A stretch of DNA of 64,000 nt from Peptoanaerobacter stomatis (GCF_000238095.2 NZ_JH815225.1:460724-524723); one strand, 5' to 3'; shown: positions 7,201 through 16,499, counted from the stretch's first letter. Program-made: numbers and translations. Notes: generated by a model not told the origin, from the letters alone.

Positions 7201-9792
7201 TTGACCTGGTTTCCATTCTGTATCAACCTTAGTGAGTTCTTCTTCTACAAGGGATATATCTGTTATCTTTCCGTCTGATACCGTAACTTTTACAGGTATC
7301 GGTTTTCTTTCTACAAATCCGAATCCGTCTCCATAGTATACTCCGTCTTTGTATGTCTTGTTATCTAACTGTTTTACCTCTTCTTTTGTTAAAAATTTAA
7401 ATGTCCCGAATACATTTTTGCTTGATCCGCTTTGTATTTTACTTGGATCTTCTATTTCCAATTCAAATTTGTCTTTTTTGTATTCTGATTTTCCTTGACT
7501 ATATTCTCCAACTGTTTTCGGGAGTTCTATATGTCCTATATTGCTTTCTTTTGTTACTTTTATTTTAGATGCTATTGTTTTTATATCCAATTTTCCTACA
7601 TTTGCATCTATTTTCGTTTCTTTTTCACTATCTAAACTCTGCGGTAATTCTACCGTTTCTATTTTAGTATTTCCTACTGTTTGTATTATAGCCGGTGTTC
7701 GTACTTCTACTTTTTTCTCTATTTGTGAGTTTTCTTCTACTACTAATCTTACTCTTTGCCCTTCAGCTTTTTCAATTTGTACTATTCCTTCAACTGTTAC
7801 TTTTTTAAGGTGAATACTGTTCTCTCCTCCACCTTGTATTTTTAAATCACCTTTTATCATCACATTTTCAAGCGTAACATTTCCATCTCCTACTTGCTTG
7901 TCTATAATCACATCTTTATTTACTGTGATATTTTTTATTGTTATGTCGGATGCTGTTACTTTAGCGGAAAATATTGTTTTTCCATTACCATTATAGTTTT
8001 GACTTATTATTTTTGTTCTGGCATTTTCAAGAGCATTTACAACTGCATTTATCACACCTCTTGATGAGTATGTAGCTCCTGATATCGTGTCTACTTTTGT
8101 TGATTGATTGTCTATTATGCTTTTTATAAGTTTTTCTTCTTTTTCTTTTGTAAGATATCCTTTGTCATCTCCATTTGTTACTTCTATTTTTGTTATCTTT
8201 CCTGCGCTTACTGTTACTTTTACTTTTATTGAGTTTGGATAATATCCGCTTGCTATCCCTTCGTATTCTCCGTCTTTTAGGTCTGTAAAGTCTGTTTCTT
8301 GTTTTGTTCCTGCTGAACCACTTCCTCCTGCTGAACTTGCTCCTCCTCCTATATTCTTTATTGCATATTCTGATTGTCCTGGTTTTGTTGTCTTTCCTTT
8401 GGCTTGTTCTAATGCGTCTTTTGTTGCGTTTATTATTCCGTTACTGCTGTATGTTGCTCCGCTTATTACTTCTACTTCTGCTTTTTGTTTTCTTTTTATG
8501 TCTTGTATTATGTTCTTGGCTGAGTCCATATAGCTTGTGTCGTCTGAGTGGCTTATTACTTCTACTTGTTCTATTTTTTTGTCTTTTATTGTTACTTTTA
8601 CTTTTACTGTCCCTGAAAATCCGTTTGCTTCTCCTATATATTCTCCGTCTTTGTATTCTTCTTGTGCTTTTGTTTCTTCTTTTTTGTTTTCTGCTTTTCC
8701 TAATGCGTCTTGTACTGCGTACATTATTCCTTTACTTGATATTGTGGCTCCTGCACTTACATCTACTTGGATGTCTTGTTTTTCTATTATTCTGTCTATT
8801 ACTTTTTTTGCTTGGTTCCAGTATATTTGGTCTTCTTTTTGCTCTATTACTTCTATTTTTGATATTTTTCCTTTTTCTATTGTTACTTTTACTTTTATGT
8901 CGCTTGCGTATCCTTTTGCTTTTCCTTCGTATTGTCCGTCTTTGTATTTTTGTTGTTCTTGTTTGTTTTCTTGTTTATTTTCTTCTTTGTCTTGTATTAT
9001 TTGTAATTCACTGCTGTTGTTTTGTATCTTGCCTTTTATTTGTACGTTTTGTAATTGTATTTTCCCTTTTGCTTGTTTGTCTATTATCAGGTCTTGTATT
9101 TGGGTGTCTTTTATTGTTATGTCTCCTGTTAGTATTGTTAAATTGTTTATTTGTCCTAAGTTGTATTCTCCTTTGAAGCTTAGTGTTCTGTTGTTTTGTT
9201 TGTAGGCTTCTATTAGGGTTATTGCTTCTGCTCTTGTCATTTTGTTTGTTGGGTTTATTTGGTTTTGATATCCTGCTATATATCCGTTTTCTATCATGTT
9301 TTGTACTGATTGTTTTGCCCAACTTGATGTTTTTTCTATGTCTTTTATTTGATTTTTGTCTATTTGGCTTTGGCTTTTTGGGTTTGCTATTTTGTTTATT
9401 ATTGTCATTACTTCTTGTCTTGTTATGTTGCTACCTGGTGATATTGTATCTTTGCTTGTTCCGCTTATATAGCCTTGTTCTATTGCTGTCATTATTTGTG
9501 TATAGTACCAGTCTGTTTGTTTTATGTCTTTGTATGTTTTTATTTTGTCTCCTGTTTTGTTGTAGCCTAATGCTTTGTTTATCAGTGTTATGAATTCTGC
9601 TCTTGTTATGTTGTTGTCGGGGTTTATCTTCCCGTTTTTATCTCCTTTTAGGAGTCCTTCTTGTTGCCATTTTGTTATTGTTTGTTTTGCCCAGTGGTTT
9701 TCTATGTCGCCTTGTGCTTGTGATAACGATACGTTTATACTCGTGAGTGTCATTATCAGTGATAGCACAAGTGCTATTTTTTTTCTCTTCAT
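4258..9792 (-). CDS. SLH-anchored surface protein with four FMN-binding domains
   Basis: A 1844-residue exported protein. A signal peptide (residues 1-27, basic start then a hydrophobic core ending SLSQAQG) is followed by three SLH domains (about 28-78, 86-138, 148-197), which tether proteins to cell-wall polymers. Four FMN-binding domains follow (about 283-365, 380-463, 505-590, 814-992), each opening with KDGxYxG and ending with an AGAT/SGAT motif (347-350, 444-447, 571-574, 975-978) of the kind whose Thr carries covalent FMN in RnfG, NqrC and PplA. A beta-rich segment (600-790) and several Rib-like/bacterial surface repeats (about 1230-1844) complete it. No sortase or transmembrane anchor is visible. 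The start follows AAAGGGAAG. The first 500 codons are strikingly T-poor compared with the rest. Likely role: cell-surface electron transfer or reductase; the domain calls are firm, the role is inferred. Confidence 0.88.
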   Translation of the reverse strand: MKRKKIALVLSLIMTLTSINVSLSQAQGDIENHWAKQTITKWQQEGLLKGDKNGKINPDNNITRAEFITLINKALGYNKTGDKIKTYKDIKQTDWYYTQIMTAIEQGYISGTSKDTISPGSNITRQEVMTIINKIANPKSQSQIDKNQIKDIEKTSSWAKQSVQNMIENGYIAGYQNQINPTNKMTRAEAITLIEAYKQNNRTLSFKGEYNLGQINNLTILTGDITIKDTQIQDLIIDKQAKGKIQLQNVQIKGKIQNNSSELQIIQDKEENKQENKQEQQKYKDGQYEGKAKGYASDIKVKVTIEKGKISKIEVIEQKEDQIYWNQAKKVIDRIIEKQDIQVDVSAGATISSKGIMYAVQDALGKAENKKEETKAQEEYKDGEYIGEANGFSGTVKVKVTIKDKKIEQVEVISHSDDTSYMDSAKNIIQDIKRKQKAEVEVISGATYSSNGIINATKDALEQAKGKTTKPGQSEYAIKNIGGGASSAGGSGSAGTKQETDFTDLKDGEYEGIASGYYPNSIKVKVTVSAGKITKIEVTNGDDKGYLTKEKEEKLIKSIIDNQSTKVDTISGATYSSRGVINAVVNALENARTKIISQNYNGNGKTIFSAKVTASDITIKNITVNKDVIIDKQVGDGNVTLENVMIKGDLKIQGGGENSIHLKKVTVEGIVQIEKAEGQRVRLVVEENSQIEKKVEVRTPAIIQTVGNTKIETVELPQSLDSEKETKIDANVGKLDIKTIASKIKVTKESNIGHIELPKTVGEYSQGKSEYKKDKFELEIEDPSKIQSGSSKNVFGTFKFLTKEEVKQLDNKTYKDGVYYGDGFGFVERKPIPVKVTVSDGKITDISLVEEELTKVDTEWKPGQKAKIDDGEAYAMRFDIVNNLVKKNQNPNALAYRLGTLRDVYRLVRKGVGATDIAGYNANFDKIVGKHEFGSYNLKLQKGDEHNINNKLMSLLRTYAVEDLGYGKAEYDAISGATFTAIGTSQAISNALKKADDSISFYDMRIKDGYKEKFTEGTPIDLSDLKVDFYQKDSTIKTVPYSQFEANGLKVLDRDTDKEIKNGTILSKENFGVSTLSVVNLKVVHEKSNSVKLLKKMTVLKGGVLCNVEKFQVKAKDSNEWIDTKGFDNTMTNGEVNDAQRLTISYSKAHDLLHKELEFRIVAKRTDNNEEVIFTTRPSGASDKFIYPQKPKQDYRIFIDESSLKDANGTALKIDEKNSKYFRIFLKDDSTAPKLAETYKNAPHPITVTTGTMLTEEILKGAFDNLPQDSKINFDEQKAQELTVTAGDNKKLEVSVDFKDYSSKDYTLIINVKEEGHSTLAQQYNETPYTITVTTNTQLSVDRVKKALPNLPFNTQVEITRQPNTATVGNSDVQVRLTFSDNSIKDMTIPVTVKEAAQGLAGKFEQKENSLSIDVVIELDENILNASPTLNKGAIKKAMELGEFSKGNIKKELKLKTDDAYNVYGNIEVEILEEPSRKVIGQTTGKIKLKFNDNTSLDMDVPVNVTPIPVVYFKLRPLPNMKKSYSIDDTFNFDGLRGFVSVSTVRDQSNKWTDSGAAMFVPYKDFKYFGLKVVKTGTNEEVKQGSPVKDALTDGKIDLSVFRELGVISQDEEQKKVPQIKGLELEKLAESFNKSSYATDGIEVETLVKPNDPKFQSLEIYSKKGFDSSLKIALKEIENKYGEVTVEKVSEPDLTQLGNTTTKIKLKFKDDSVSNEITVRVKVKELPVFRFIVNRMPKKQYDKSDKIELDVISVNAYIPKILDNGEYSTTDLEDNSIAGLLYKDFKYFGFSVVKKDTEEEVSNGTQVKDLPISSNKRIELDILCKKVYYEDGKNRLPIYLFTLK

Positions 9793-10309
9793 TTATCTTC
9801 CCTTTCTTTTTAATTTTATTATTTAGAACTTTATAAAAAATAGTGCTTAAAAAAATGAAAAAACATATAAATAAAATTGATACTAAATTAGAACAGTTTT
9901 CATAGATTACTATTTAGAAAAATCCACACAAAATTATCCCAATAATTTATATAAGATTCTATTATTACTTTAATATGAATAAATTATTTTAAATCTTAAA
10001 AATTATCAAAAAAATATCATATTTTTTTAGGATTTAAAATCTACAATCATTGCTTTATTAAACAATAATAATATTAATATACTTATACTTAATTATAGGT
10101 GAAGAAATTATTCTAATAGAAAATTAACATTAGATATTAAAAGCGTTTTTTATAAATTGACAAAATATTTTACTAACTGCATAAAATAACTTGATAAAAT
10201 ACATCAAACACAATATCGCCTATTATCTTTTGACAATATATATTAACATAAAATGAATAAAATATCAATTGCTTATGTAAATTTTTTTCAAATAAAACGA
10301 AAACTATGT
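9793..10309. other. Long AT-rich upstream region of the SLH-FMN gene
   Basis: More than 500 bases with no credible gene on either strand. It should hold the promoter of the surface protein, but no convincing -35/-10 pair can be singled out in this background. A nested inverted repeat lies at 9986-10040 (separate entry). Confidence 0.6.
9986..10040. repeat. Nested inverted repeat upstream of the SLH-FMN gene
   Basis: Outer arms ATTTTAAATC (9986-9995) and GATTTAAAAT (10031-10040) flank an inner pair AAAAAAATAT (10008-10017) / ATATTTTTTT (10019-10028). It lies about 195 bases before the surface-protein start. It may be a protein-binding site or a folded 5' leader; A/T-only arms also arise by chance in such DNA. 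Confidence 0.4.
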
Positions 10310-10450
10310 AAAAATAAAATCCCCTCTTATATTTATAAATCTTATTCCATAAAAAATAAATATTAATTAAAAATCAAGTTTATAATGTAAAATTATTTAA
10401 ATGATTTTAAATTATCTATTGGAATAATCATCATAAATCTAAAGAGGGAA
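10310..10450 (-). terminator. Elaborate terminator of the nfeD-floA operon
   Basis: Three helices nest in register: CCCTCTT (10322-10328)/AAGAGGG (10442-10448), ATTTAT (10331-10336)/ATAAAT (10433-10438) and TTATTCCA (10342-10349)/TGGAATAA (10420-10427). On the minus strand the structure begins about 15 bases after the stop of the last gene and ends in ATTTTATTTTTAC. It behaves like an intrinsic terminator with an unusually long, branched stem and a loop of about 70 bases. Confidence 0.6.
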
Positions 10451-10462
10451 TAACTTTATAAA

Positions 10463-11020
10463 TTATCTGAGAGATAAAGGTTTTTGAAGTATCTCGCTAT
10501 ATATTATTGCTCTTTCCAAGTCAAAATCAAATTCTTCTTCAATACATTCTTTAGAATAGTCATAATGTTCATATTCAAAAATTTCTTTAATGTTTTCAGC
10601 ATATTTTTTTACTTTTTTATCATCTTTGTCATAATTATAAATAATATCATCTATTTTTTTGATTATCTCTTGTTGTGATTTATTTATATTTCTTTGTGTT
10701 TTTTTATTTTCTAATTTAGCATTTTTTTGTTTATTACTGAAATTCTTTTTATCTTTAGTGTAATTTGATAAAAACTCGGCATATTCTTTTGCTTCTTCTT
10801 TCTTACTATTAAAAATACTTTCTACATATTTTATAGTATTTTGCTGTGAATTTTTTCTATTTACATATTCGCCTTGTTTATTATTTTTAATATCTTTTTT
10901 GTGTTTGATTTTTTTAGAATTTTTTCTGTTTTTATTCTTAAATGAGGCTATAACACTTAATAATGTAATAACTGAAATTGCTATATTCAGTATAACACTG
11001 ATTTTAATTGAAGCGTTCAT
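10463..11020 (-). CDS. Membrane-anchored hypothetical protein, partner of FloA
   Basis: 185 residues. One N-terminal hydrophobic helix (about 7-27) precedes a very Lys/Asn-rich, highly charged, probably disordered or coiled middle. The C-terminus (residues about 163-185) ends in LERAIIYSEILQKPLSLR, resembling the short terminal 'SEILgxP' motif I recall on small proteins encoded next to flotillin-like genes in Clostridia. The start lies 2 bases after the floA stop, with its ribosome binding site (GAGG) inside the end of floA, so it is co-translated with floA. The topology suggests a membrane-tethered cytoplasmic tail. No enzymatic motif was seen; function unknown. Confidence 0.75.
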   Translation of the reverse strand: MNASIKISVILNIAISVITLLSVIASFKNKNRKNSKKIKHKKDIKNNKQGEYVNRKNSQQNTIKYVESIFNSKKEEAKEYAEFLSNYTKDKKNFSNKQKNAKLENKKTQRNINKSQQEIIKKIDDIIYNYDKDDKKVKKYAENIKEIFEYEHYDYSKECIEEEFDFDLERAIIYSEILQKPLSLR

Positions 11021-11022
11021 GA

Positions 11023-12009
11023 CTATTTATCCTCTTTTTTTAATGTCGTATGAGAAGACTGTGATATAGATTCTCTCATAGATGTATCTGCCATAATATT
11101 TTTCATATTATAGTAATCCATAACTCCTAACTTACCGTTTTCAAATGCTTGTGCTATTGCAAGAGGTACTTTTGATTCTGATTCTACAACTTTCGCTTTC
11201 ATTTCTACAACTTTTGCTTTCATCTCCTGTTCTTGTGCAATAGCCATAGCTCTTCTTTCTTCCGCCTTTGCTTGTGCAATTTTTTTATCCGCTTCAGCCT
11301 GATCTGTCTGTAGTTGTGCACCTATATTTCTACCTACATCGACGTCTGCTATATCTATTGACAATATCTCAAATGCAGTTCCTGAATCAAGTCCTTTTTC
11401 AAGTACTGTTTTTGAAATTTTATCCGGATTTTCCAAAACTTCTTTATGTGTTATGGAACTACCTACTGTTGTTACAACACCTTCTCCGACTCTTGCTATG
11501 ATTGTTTCTTCTCCTGCACCGCCGACAAGTCTTTCAATATTTGCACGTACTGTAACTCTTGCTTTTACTTTTACTTCTATACCGTCTTTTGCTACTGCTG
11601 ATATTATTGGTGTTTCTATAACTTTCGGGTTAACTGACACTTGTACAGCCTCAAGTACATCTCTACCTGCAAGGTCTATTGCTGCCGCTTGTTCAAATTC
11701 CAAATCTATATTTGCTCTTTGTGCCGCTATAAGTGCATCTACAACTCCATTTACATCTCCACCTGCAAGATAGTGCGCTTCAAGTTTATCTATTGATAAT
11801 TTTAAACCTGCTTTTGTGGCTTTTATCATAGGATCTACTATCCTTGACGGTCTTACTCTACGAAATCTCATACCTATAAGTGTCATTATAGATACATTAA
11901 CTCCTGAAAACATCGCTGTTATCCATAGTCCTATTGGAAACATATTTAAAAACATAACTATTACTATAAGTGCGATAACAGCAAATATAACTGATATAAT
12001 ATTAGGCAT
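11023..12009 (-). CDS. floA: Flotillin-like protein FloA
   Basis: 328 residues with the typical FloA/YqfA layout: an N-terminal membrane hairpin (residues 4-45), an SPFH domain with the [20 protein letters not shown] and [12 protein letters not shown] segments, and a helical Ala/Glu/Lys-rich tail ([20 protein letters not shown]) that oligomerises. FloA organises functional membrane microdomains and works with NfeD-type proteins. The start has an excellent ribosome binding site (GAGGAGGAAGG). A short AT-rich stretch and a candidate 23-codon membrane peptide separate it from nfeD; a small anchored protein follows two bases after its stop. The family assignment is secure. Confidence 0.95.
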   Translation of the reverse strand: MPNIISVIFAVIALIVIVMFLNMFPIGLWITAMFSGVNVSIMTLIGMRFRRVRPSRIVDPMIKATKAGLKLSIDKLEAHYLAGGDVNGVVDALIAAQRANIDLEFEQAAAIDLAGRDVLEAVQVSVNPKVIETPIISAVAKDGIEVKVKARVTVRANIERLVGGAGEETIIARVGEGVVTTVGSSITHKEVLENPDKISKTVLEKGLDSGTAFEILSIDIADVDVGRNIGAQLQTDQAEADKKIAQAKAEERRAMAIAQEQEMKAKVVEMKAKVVESESKVPLAIAQAFENGKLGVMDYYNMKNIMADTSMRESISQSSHTTLKKEDK

Positions 12010-12347
12010 ATACCTTCCTCCTCAATTTTTTTATTTTAATAAAATTACCGACTTAAAAATTAAAGTATCTATATTTTTATGCTAAAAATAATAGAATAAT
12101 TTATCTTCTTCTGTTAGGGTTTATTTGTTAATATTAAAAAGCTTTAAAAAACCATATATAACATAAAATAATGTACATAGAAATTATAATATAGAAATCA
12201 AAACTATATGGTATTTCAAACGGAAACATAGTATAAGTAAAATTATGTATACTCAAAGTAAAAAGATTATATATATTTTATTCATTAATTAAATAACTAT
12301 TAATATTAAATTAAAAATATCTATATTTAATTAGGTAATAGTATTGA
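12010..12347. other. Intergenic region between floA and the 23-codon ORF
   Basis: 338 bases of AT-rich sequence. No gene, terminator or convincing promoter could be picked out by eye. It may hold a second promoter for floA. Confidence 0.5.
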
Positions 12348-12419
12348 TTACCTGCTGATTAAATATATTATTATTCCTATTACGATTAAAATTAAAATTA
12401 TAAATAGCGAGGATACCAT
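12348..12419 (-). CDS. Candidate 23-residue single-helix membrane peptide
   Basis: The minus strand encodes MVSSLFIILILIVIGIIIY followed by LISR and TAA: one hydrophobic helix with a C-terminal Arg. The ATG shares its A with the last base of the nfeD TAA stop (TAATG), and a full ribosome binding site GGAGG lies seven bases before it, inside the end of nfeD. This is the textbook arrangement for translational coupling. The position between nfeD and floA suggests a microdomain micro-protein. It is too short for standard gene finders. The hydrophobicity is partly expected from T-rich DNA, but the strong ribosome binding site and coupling are not. Confidence 0.55.
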   Translation of the reverse strand: MVSSLFIILILIVIGIIIYLISR

Positions 12420-12889
12420 TATTCTCCCTCCAATTTTTTTACAATCAGTATATATCCTTTATTTCCAACAACTTTTACTTTCTCATTTTTCTCTATAAAT
12501 TCACCTTCGCTCATAGCATCATATACATTGTCATCTTTTTTTACTTTTCCTGACGGTCTTAAAAAAGTATCTACTATCATCACTTCTCCAAGGTGTCTAT
12601 TGTTGTCTTTTGATGATAGAAAACCTTCTTCGTTGTTCAAATTTGTCTTTAAAAATAATGTCTTATACAAACTCCCCTTGGGAATTTTTTTTGCTATTAA
12701 TGCAAAAATGATAGCAAATATTCCAACAACCACAGCTATTATTGCAATCGCATAATATATGTTAGGAGATACAAAGACTATACCGACTATAAATGCCAAA
12801 ATACCTGATACTCCAAACACTCCAAACCCAGGTATAAAAGCTTCAATGAGCATTAATGCAACTCCTAAAAATAATAATTTTTCTCCCAC
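12419..12889 (-). CDS. NfeD-family membrane protein
   Basis: A short NfeD without the N-terminal protease domain: hydrophobic helices at residues 3-70 (GEKLLFLGVALMLIEAFIPGFG is the family's opening helix, seen here as residues 2-23), then an OB-fold C-terminal domain (about 95-156) with GEVMIVDTFLRPSGKV and GDKGYILIV-like strands (here GNKGYILIVKKLEG). I place the start at GTG 12889, which has AGGGGG nine bases upstream; a longer reading to 12934 lacks a site. NfeD proteins partner with flotillins in membrane microdomains, which fits floA downstream. First gene of the operon. Confidence 0.88.
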   Translation of the reverse strand: MGEKLLFLGVALMLIEAFIPGFGVFGVSGILAFIVGIVFVSPNIYYAIAIIAVVVGIFAIIFALIAKKIPKGSLYKTLFLKTNLNNEEGFLSSKDNNRHLGEVMIVDTFLRPSGKVKKDDNVYDAMSEGEFIEKNEKVKVVGNKGYILIVKKLEGE

Positions 12890-13137
12890 TAAAATGCACC
12901 CCCTACAATAAAGTCTATAATTAATATACTGCATTTTATTAATCTATATTAAGAATGATATAAAAATATTTTTTTATAAAAATTTTAAGTCAAAAATTAA
13001 CAAATATAATAAATTTATTATAAGTTTGCTGAATATGCTGTAAATCATTTTATTTAACAAATTTACTATATATTTTTGATTCCATTTTTAAGCTAATTTA
13101 ATATATAATCAGAAATATAGATAAATATTTAAAATAA

Positions 13138-13725
13138 CTATTTCAAAGAATAATTAATGAGTCTAAAATTACTTTCATTTTGATTTGATTTTTCTATTTG
13201 TAATAAAAGCATTTGGTTTTCAGGTATTTTTTCCAATTCTTCTGCTTGCTCTTCTGATATTTCCAATCTGAATGAATTTAAATTATAACTGAATTCAGCT
13301 ATATTTAAATCTCCAAGTCCTATATATATCCCCATTACTTCTGCTTTGTCCTGTTTTTTTAGAGAGATTATTTTATTATCTTCTACCTCTAATTTTAAAA
13401 GAGTTGTTTTATCAAACTCATCTTTTGTTTCTTTAGATATGTAATCACTTAAATCTTTTTCGGATATAGTTTTATCAAAAATTAAACTTGAGTTATCATA
13501 AAAATATAGTGCTGTTATTTCTCTTTTTTCAGGCACTTTATCTGTTTTTACAGTATCATTGTTTACTTCTTTGTCTTTATTTTCTGTTTCTTTTTCATCC
13601 TTATTTTCTTTATCGTTTTGAGTCTGACTTGTAGTTTGATTGTTATACTCTTTTTCTTGCGAATTATTACAGCCGACTGATGACACTAATACTATAAGCA
13701 TTATCATTGCAAGTATTTTTTTCAT
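13138..13725 (-). CDS. Lipoprotein of unknown function
   Basis: 195 residues. The N-terminus has a lipoprotein signal (MKKILAMIMLIVLVSSVGC) with the lipobox SVGC at 16-19, followed by a long Asn/Gln/Lys/Glu/Asp-rich spacer to about residue 70 and a small folded domain. The domain (ALYFYDNSSLIF, SEKDLSDYI, LLLQIEKSNQNES) is loosely reminiscent of GerMN-type domains, but I do not assign it. The start at 13725 is chosen for the ribosome binding site GGAGG six bases upstream and because it places the signal peptide correctly; 11 codons further upstream lack one. Single gene, probably extracytoplasmic and lipid-anchored. Confidence 0.75.
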   Translation of the reverse strand: MKKILAMIMLIVLVSSVGCNNSQEKEYNNQTTSQTQNDKENKDEKETENKDKEVNNDTVKTDKVPEKREITALYFYDNSSLIFDKTISEKDLSDYISKETKDEFDKTTLLKLEVEDNKIISLKKQDKAEVMGIYIGLGDLNIAEFSYNLNSFRLEISEEQAEELEKIPENQMLLLQIEKSNQNESNFRLINYSLK

Positions 13726-13756
13726 TATATACCTCCATCTATTTTTGTATAAATGC

Positions 13757-13792
13757 AAAAAAAATATAAGTAATAGCTTAGCTACTACTTAT
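13757..13792 (-). terminator. Rho-independent terminator of the ruvA-recO operon
   Basis: ATAAGTA...TACTTAT arms (13766-13772/13786-13792) continue past one mismatch into TAGC/GCTA, and on the minus strand are followed by eight T residues. It closes the operon that ends with the DUF4342 gene. Confidence 0.8.
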
Positions 13793-13896
13793 ATAATATC
13801 ATAAATTACTTAATTTTTTATTAAATATTTGTTACTTAATGCAAAAATTCACAATATCTTATTTTAATTTTAAATCAATATAGATAATTGACAAAA

Positions 13897-14481
13897 TTAT
13901 TTTTCTTCATCTTTTATTTCTTCATCTTCTTTATTATCTTCAGTTTCTTTGTCAGCTTCGTTTATAACTTCATTAGTTATGTCTATTAAATCGTCTTTTT
14001 CTTCATTTTTCTTGCTTATATCAACTTTATTTTTAAGTTCCAACAATCTTCTTTGTGTTTCTTCATTTACATCTATTTCGCTACCGTCATCATTTATGAC
14101 TTTTATTCTGAAATTACCTATATACATTCCAGTTCCTATCACTGCTACTACAGGTATAAGTAATGTTCCTAAAAACAATGACAACACTCCTGCAGACAGA
14201 GCTATATTTACAGGTACTTCAAGAACTTTTTTAGCATCTTTTTCGATTATTATTTTTGTAACATTGCCTTTTTGGATTAAATCTTTCAGAGTTTCTATAA
14301 CTTCATCTTTTTTTAGCATAAAACCATCTGAAACTGATTTTGAAAATCTCGCACTGCTTTGCTCTATATATATTATAGCTTCTACTACATCTCCCTCAGC
14401 TTTTTCAAGAGCCTCTTTTGCTTGCGCGTATGATACACCTGTTCTTTCTACAATCTGATCAATTTTTTCTAATGTTATCAT
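13897..14481 (-). CDS. DUF4342 protein with N-terminal UBA-like domain
   Basis: 194 residues. Residues 1-42 form a UBA/TS-N-like three-helix module (ITLEKIDQIVERTGVSYAQAKEAL...GDVVEAIIYIEQ), followed by the DUF4342 domain (about 60-150) with VTKIIIEKDAKKVLEVPV, a glycine-containing hydrophobic helical segment (LSLFLGTLLIPVVAVIGTGM) and FRIKVIND. The acidic tail (170-194) is almost pure Glu/Asp/Lys. The start lies 23 bases inside the recO coding end, so the two are translationally coupled. The function of the family is unknown. It is the last gene of the ruvA-recO operon, followed by a strong terminator. Confidence 0.82.
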   Translation of the reverse strand: MITLEKIDQIVERTGVSYAQAKEALEKAEGDVVEAIIYIEQSSARFSKSVSDGFMLKKDEVIETLKDLIQKGNVTKIIIEKDAKKVLEVPVNIALSAGVLSLFLGTLLIPVVAVIGTGMYIGNFRIKVINDDGSEIDVNEETQRRLLELKNKVDISKKNEEKDDLIDITNEVINEADKETEDNKEDEEIKDEEK

Positions 14482-15235
14482 TGATTTTTTCCTCCTCTTT
14501 TACTATTAAATATGAATTTATATTCAAATTTCCAAAATGAGAACACATATATACTTGTATGAACTTATCTAATTGTTCCAACAAAATATCTGCTATTTTC
14601 ACATTTAGACTTTTATCTATATCGTTATTATACACATATTTTATGAATCTAATCAAGTTTTTATCAAGTCTGTAAACATTAAGTTTATTATTTTTAACAC
14701 AATTTTCACAAACTATGCTTCCCTGATATATGTCTATATGTTTCAAAATATCTGTATCAGTAGAATTACAAATGTTACAATTACTTAGATTAGGTGTTAT
14801 GCCTAAACTTTTAAGCAGTTGCAACTCAAAAATTAGCCTTAACAATTTTAAATTACTATTTCCTTTTTCTATATGCTCAAAAACTTCTATTATCATTGAA
14901 AATAATCTTGTGTCCGTTTGATTTTCTTGTTGAGTTTTTTCTATAAGTTCGCATATATAACTTGCAAAATAGTACTTTGACAAATCTTCCGAAAATTTGT
15001 AATAGCTCTTTTTTATTTTTGAGTTAAAAAGTTTGGTTCCGCTTTCTCTTAAATCTATTTCCATATCTACATATCCGAATAGCTGAGTACCTGAAAGTAA
15101 CGGACTTTTTATCCTTTTTGACGAACGTGCAAACATATTTACTTTCCCAAATTTTTTAGTAAATACTGTTATTATCTCATCATATTCTTTATATTTTTGA
15201 GTTTTTAATATTACAGCTTCAGTTTCTACATTCAT
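14459..15235 (-). CDS. recO: DNA repair protein RecO
   Basis: 258 residues, normal length. An N-terminal OB fold (TEAVILKTQKYKEYDEIITVFT; GKVNMFARSSKRIKS) is followed by a helical domain and a four-Cys zinc site, CNIC (about 150-153) and CENC (about 176-179). RecO loads RecA onto SSB-coated gaps together with RecR. ATG at 15235 has GGAG five bases upstream. It overlaps the DUF4342 gene at its 3' end, and shares the operon with ruvAB and queA/tgt. Sequence agreement over the N-terminal third and the zinc knuckle makes this confident. Confidence 0.93.
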   Translation of the reverse strand: MNVETEAVILKTQKYKEYDEIITVFTKKFGKVNMFARSSKRIKSPLLSGTQLFGYVDMEIDLRESGTKLFNSKIKKSYYKFSEDLSKYYFASYICELIEKTQQENQTDTRLFSMIIEVFEHIEKGNSNLKLLRLIFELQLLKSLGITPNLSNCNICNSTDTDILKHIDIYQGSIVCENCVKNNKLNVYRLDKNLIRFIKYVYNNDIDKSLNVKIADILLEQLDKFIQVYMCSHFGNLNINSYLIVKEEEKINDNIRKN

Positions 15236-15305
15236 AAATTCTCCGGTAGACTTGTTTACAGAAAAATAATATCATAATATTATTAAAATTATCTTAATAA
15301 ATAAT

Positions 15306-16442
<1,137 letters not shown>

Positions 16443-16499
16443 TCATTTTATACTAATATTTATAAGATTAATTTATACAAATAATATTTATGTGTTTTT

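Noticed and set aside
8304-9176. Open frame of 290 codons on the plus strand, rich in Leu
   Set aside because: It lies antisense to the SLH-FMN gene, where the coding strand is T-poor; its Leu/Phe/Cys content is a by-product of that skew. No ribosome binding site, no family likeness.
8537-9593. Further long antisense frames over the same gene
   Set aside because: Same cause: stop codons are rare on the strand complementary to A/C-rich codons. The minus-strand frame has SLH and FMN motifs throughout.
4258-9792. FMN-domain repeats as a recombination-made tandem array
   Set aside because: The four domains are clearly diverged at protein level and unequal in spacing; they look like old duplications, not a recent repeat.
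12890-12934. Fifteen extra N-terminal codons of nfeD
   Set aside because: They lack a ribosome binding site, read MQYINYRLYCRGCIL with no family match, and contain the AGGGGG site that serves the GTG at 12889.
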